The notes under the pieces: model-generated
The model's input: only the letters and a program-made list of their open reading frames with translations
Database searches by the model: none
What the model was told of the DNA's origin: nothing
DNA from: JBLKSS01 sp047607725
GTDB lineage: Bacteria; Pseudomonadota; Gammaproteobacteria; Enterobacterales; Enterobacteriaceae
Length of the DNA: 8,491 nucleotides
Direction: 5' to 3'
NCBI RefSeq assembly: GCF_047607725.1
Contig: NZ_JBLKSS010000170.1
Location: forward strand, 1 to 8,491
Part shown: positions 6,321 to 8,491 of the stretch, piece by piece
Layout of the letters: every line of letters starts with the position of its first letter
How positions within the stretch are numbered: position 1 is the stretch's first letter
Translations under genes and position numbers: made by a program

Positions 6321-7169
6321 TTAATCAATGAAGAAACTGCCCCACTTATGCTGTATTTCCTCTGGATAAATACGGCACAACCCTCCCCCCGGGGTAAAGG
6401 TCAATTCACCGAAGTAGATTTTGTCGTTGGCCTCATAAAAGTCGATGCGCAGATAAGAGAAATCTTTGGCTATCCGTTTGGCAAGCGAGGTCATTAGGGA
6501 CAGATGTTTCGGCTTCGCCATCGGTACCGGGCTATTTTGTAATCCCATACGAATATCGGTGCGCTGCCAGTTTTCGTCGAAAACGTCCCGGCGATGCGCG
6601 CCAAAACGATCGTAATCAATCTGGATGAAGATATTCATCTCGCCCTGACGGTTAAAACAATGGAACTTGATATCGTTTGGCACATGCCCGTCAACCAGCA
6701 GCAGCTCCTCCACCAACAGGCAAGGTTTAATGTTTTTATAGTGCTTTTCGCGCGACATTTTATAAAAACTGCTTTTCGTCCAAAATCGGGTAGTGGCGCT
6801 GAGTTCTGCAAAGGTGATCGCCGATTTATCATAAACCACCTGATTGAAGCCTGAACCGTGGTTAGCCTTTATGACAAAGGACGACGGCAGGGAGGCGAAA
6901 ATGTCTTCCGTGAGCTCATCACAGCGGCAATATTGCTTGATCAAATACTCTTCGCCAATGGTGGCGGCAATATACTTTCTGACTTTGTGTTTATCCGCTA
7001 ATTCGGTATAAATCATTTTCAGCCATAGATTCCGAAGCGTAATCTTTTCGCTAAACGTGGTAGGGTGTATTAAGTTTGGCCATTTTTTTAATACCCGTGA
7101 ATATTTAAGCTGATGATAAAGTAAGTCAGGTAAAAATTTTATAGCGGTTTTAGCGATTGTATTTAGCAT
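6321..7169 (-). CDS. TupA-type ATP-grasp protein, putative surface glycan biosynthesis
   Basis: A 282-residue protein matching the architecture of the TupA-like ATP-grasp family, whose members are often encoded in polysaccharide and teichuronopeptide clusters. They are thought to attach amino acids or similar groups to glycans by ATP-dependent amide bond formation. Visible marks are the N-terminal PTTFSEKITLRNLW segment (36-49), the nucleotide-binding FVIKANHGSG (98-107), LLVEELL (151-157) and NDIKFHCF (165-172). The metal-binding end is RIDFYEANDKIYFGELTFTPGGG (241-263), where Asp243 and Glu255 are likely ligands. Length is usual for the family and no damage is seen. The ATG at 7169 has GAGG (7179-7182 on the plus strand) 9 nt upstream. 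It stands alone, without glycosyltransferase neighbours, so the substrate is unknown. A 340-bp inverted-repeat element begins 22 bp upstream and may supply its promoter. The N-terminal codons are more AT-rich than the backbone genes, which fits horizontal gain. Confidence 0.8.
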   Translation of the reverse strand: MLNTIAKTAIKFLPDLLYHQLKYSRVLKKWPNLIHPTTFSEKITLRNLWLKMIYTELADKHKVRKYIAATIGEEYLIKQYCRCDELTEDIFASLPSSFVIKANHGSGFNQVVYDKSAITFAELSATTRFWTKSSFYKMSREKHYKNIKPCLLVEELLLVDGHVPNDIKFHCFNRQGEMNIFIQIDYDRFGAHRRDVFDENWQRTDIRMGLQNSPVPMAKPKHLSLMTSLAKRIAKDFSYLRIDFYEANDKIYFGELTFTPGGGLCRIYPEEIQHKWGSFFID

Positions 7170-7191
7170 AATGTTTAACCTCAGAAATTAA

Positions 7192-7240
7192 CGTAAGCGC
7201 CCCGTGGAGGACGTCTTGAATTATTGGTGGGTTTGTTGTA
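7192..7240 (+). repeat. Left 49-bp inverted repeat
   Basis: Perfect reverse complement of 7483-7531. It lies 22 bp upstream of the ATP-grasp start codon, so it would be part of that gene's leader. Confidence 0.95.
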
Positions 7241-7287
7241 TGAGACAGTAAACCTACGTTACACGCTTATGCTCATTGCATTTTCAC

Positions 7288-7318
7288 ATTATATTGATTT
7301 TAATAACTTTTATTTCCA
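7288..7318 (-). promoter_or_regulatory. Candidate promoter inside the element, facing the ATP-grasp gene
   Basis: On the minus strand a perfect TATAAT (7288-7293) lies in AT-rich sequence, with TGGAAA (7313-7318) as a weak -35 at a long 19-bp spacing. On the opposite strand TTGCAT (7276-7281) and TTTAAT (7299-7304) are 17 bp apart, so the direction of transcription cannot be settled by eye. Confidence 0.3.
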
Positions 7319-7359
7319 TCCCGGTTTGAATGATATGAAATTAGTGGTTCTGAAGTTTG

Positions 7360-7395
7360 TGATAGTGTCCATTAAAATTTAAGTAGACACTATCA
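7360..7395. repeat. 36-bp imperfect palindrome inside the element
   Basis: TGATAGTGTC (7360-7369) and GACACTATCA (7386-7395) are perfect 10-bp inverted arms. Extending inward, 15 of 18 positions match in the two half sites, with an AT-rich centre. TGTC...GACA half sites around an AT-rich core recall serine-resolvase (res) subsites of Tn3-family transposons. Two abutting insertion-sequence ends are an alternative. Confidence 0.6.
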
Positions 7396-7482
7396 TCGCC
7401 GGATTATCCATGATCTGACAGCCGTCCCTTATAGGATGCGGGTTCACTAGGCATCGTAGTGGAACATATTCTTACCGAGCCC

Positions 7483-7531
7483 TACAACAAACCCACCAAT
7501 AATTCAAGACGTCCTCCACGGGGCGCTTACG
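7483..7531 (-). repeat. Right 49-bp inverted repeat
   Basis: Perfect reverse complement of 7192-7240. It ends about 10 bp before recognisable Tn3-type transposase coding sequence begins, suggesting that the element, or a deletion next to it, removed the front of the transposase gene. Confidence 0.95.
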
Positions 7532-7537
7532 AAAATA

Positions 7538-8349
7538 ATGCCCAGGGAGACCCTGCAAAACACAGCACAGAGAATGCGGATTAAACCTGTCAGCCGGATG
7601 GCCAGACAATGGGAATCAGTTGGCAGCCAGTCTGCTCATATTCGACGCCATTTACGCCAGCTGTTTTGTACTCTGAACTTTTCCAGCGTGACACCTGAAT
7701 GCCCCTGGCTTGCTGCGCTGGCATGGGTCAGGGTGACATTCTCCAAGCAGTTGCGGCTGACGCAGCGACCGCTGGCAGAATGCCCACCGGCCACGCTTCC
7801 GCCACGACTGAGAACCTGGTTACTGAGCGTTGATGAAAAAGATAAGCCGACAGGGCTTCATGCCAGCCGTTATGAATTCTGGTTGTACCGGCAAATCAGA
7901 AAACGACTGGAGGCAGGAGAGCTTTATTTTGATGACAGTCTGCAGCACCGACACCTTTCAGACGAGCTGGTTTCCGTAGAGGATAACTCCGATATTCTAG
8001 CGCAGATGGATATCCCGTTTTTACGTACTCCAGTCGGGCAGCAACTGGATGCACTGACCCGCGAATTGCATGATCAGTGGATGGCGTTCAACAGGGAGCT
8101 TAAGCAGGGTAAGTTGTCACATCTAGAATTTGATCATGATACACAGAAATTAAGCTGGCGTAAGTCGGACATGACCGGGCAATCGGACAGTGTGACGGAC
8201 TTCTAGTCACAGCTTCCCCTGATTGAGCTGACGGATATTTTTCGCTTCGTTAATCAACAGTGTCAATTTCTTGCGGTGCTGACACGCTGCAACCCCTGTA
8301 TGTGAAAACGGGAGCTGATGCAGACAGTCTGATGGCAGTAATAATCGCA
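7538..8349 (+). pseudogene. Tn3-family transposase (TnpA) fragment, broken
   Basis: The translation matches the middle of Tn3-family transposases, which are about 960-1000 residues long. Recognisable stretches are ETLQNTAQRMRIKPVSR near the start, WLAALAWV, then RYEFWLYRQIRKRLEAGELYF and HLSDELVS. The N-terminal third and the whole C-terminal DDE catalytic region are missing, so it cannot be active. The first frame stops at an amber codon (8204-8206), but homology continues in the same frame beyond it (QLPLIELTDIFRFVNQQCQFLAVLT). A one-base shift near 8285 moves it to another frame (LQPLYVKTGADADSLMAVIIA), ending at about 8349. No ribosome binding site serves the ATG at 7538. The family assignment is secure by motif; the element subgroup is not. 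Confidence 0.85.
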
Positions 8350-8466
8350 CATGTGGGGTGGCAAGCATTTCTGGACTATCAAAGGGAACGTTGGATTAGT
8401 CGTAAGCCCTTTATTGGCGCGGCTTACAACGATTTTAAGGATTCTGGACTCATTGCAAAAAAATGA
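8350..8466 (+). other. Unrecognised 38-codon tail fused to the transposase remnant
   Basis: After MAVIIA the open frame continues as HVGWQAFLDYQRERW and ends YNDFKDSGLIAKK with TGA at 8464-8466. Tn3 transposases would continue with a QAxNxG-type segment, which is absent, so homology breaks at about 8349. The tail may be the end of another gene joined by a rearrangement. No family was recognised. The frame has no start of its own. Confidence 0.4.
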
Positions 8467-8487
8467 TCAGAAAATGATTTTTTTGCA
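8454..8487. other. AT-rich hairpin at the window end
   Basis: TGCAAAAAAAT (8454-8464) and ATTTTTTTGCA (8477-8487) form a perfect 11-bp stem with a 12-nt loop, overlapping the stop codon of the preceding frame. The stem contains only two G-C pairs, so as a terminator it would be weak. It could also be the junction or end of a mobile element cut off by the window edge. Confidence 0.4.
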
Positions 8488-8491
8488 CTAT

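Larger units (their letters stand above)
7192..7531. mobile_element. 340-bp element with perfect 49-bp inverted repeats (MITE-like)
   Basis: Positions 7192-7240 and 7483-7531 are exact reverse complements over 49 bp. The outer ends read CGTAAGCGCCCC and GGGGCGCTTACG; the inner ends read GGTTTGTTGTA and TACAACAAACC in plus-strand terms. They enclose 242 bp with no open frame. Homology stops exactly at the outer edges (left flank AAATTAA, right flank AAAATAATG), and no clear target-site duplication is seen. The form fits a non-autonomous miniature element, perhaps Tn3-derived (TIME) given the adjacent Tn3-family transposase fragment. Against that, the outer ends do not begin with the GGGG of Tn3 elements, and the repeats are longer than the usual 38 bp. 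Confidence 0.75.

Noticed and set aside
7192..7531. CRISPR or integron attC interpretation of the inverted repeats
   Set aside because: Only two copies in opposite orientation, 49 bp long, with a single 242-bp interval; neither system has this form.

Overview
The window looks like a chromosomal segment of an enterobacterial gammaproteobacterium whose genome is decaying. PutA and PhoH read as close relatives of the E. coli proteins, and the tRNA-Ser(GGA) is of enterobacterial type. They sit among truncated genes, transposon debris and unusually compressed gene order. A Sodalis-like symbiont or a relative would fit, but that placement is inference; the species cannot be fixed from the sequence alone.

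Layout. 1-349: non-coding, with degenerate tandem repeats (about 32-145) that look like an insertion-sequence end, and a GC-rich hairpin. 350-4300 (-): an intact putA, the trifunctional proline utilisation flavoenzyme and repressor. 4301-4960: the former put control region and phoH leader. It keeps GTTGCA motifs of the kind PutA binds, but putP is missing. A 49-codon fragment resembling the start of a DapA/NanA-family aldolase, with a good ribosome binding site, lies between the motifs. 4961-5752 (+): intact phoH, an ATPase. 5771-5796: a strong two-way terminator shared by phoH and a convergent tRNA-Ser(GGA) gene (5816-5905, -), whose promoter is clearly visible (5936-5964).

5965-6320 holds no gene, only a likely terminator for the next gene. 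6321-7169 (-): an intact TupA-type ATP-grasp protein, probably for cell-surface glycan modification. 7192-7531: a 340-bp element bounded by perfect 49-bp inverted repeats, with no coding potential but with an internal 36-bp imperfect palindrome and AT-rich promoter-like sequence. It starts 22 bp from the ATP-grasp start codon. 7538-8349 (+): a decayed Tn3-family transposase fragment, truncated at both ends, with an amber stop and a frameshift. It runs into an unrecognised tail and a terminal AT-rich hairpin.

In E. coli the order here is putA, putP, efeUOB, phoH, the pga operon and further genes, then serX. In this window putA, phoH and the tRNA-Ser are immediate neighbours, so the backbone appears to have collapsed by at least two deletions. 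The part most worth following up is the inverted-repeat element upstream of the glycan gene. It could be a miniature transposon (MITE/TIME-like) or, more speculatively, an invertible promoter segment.
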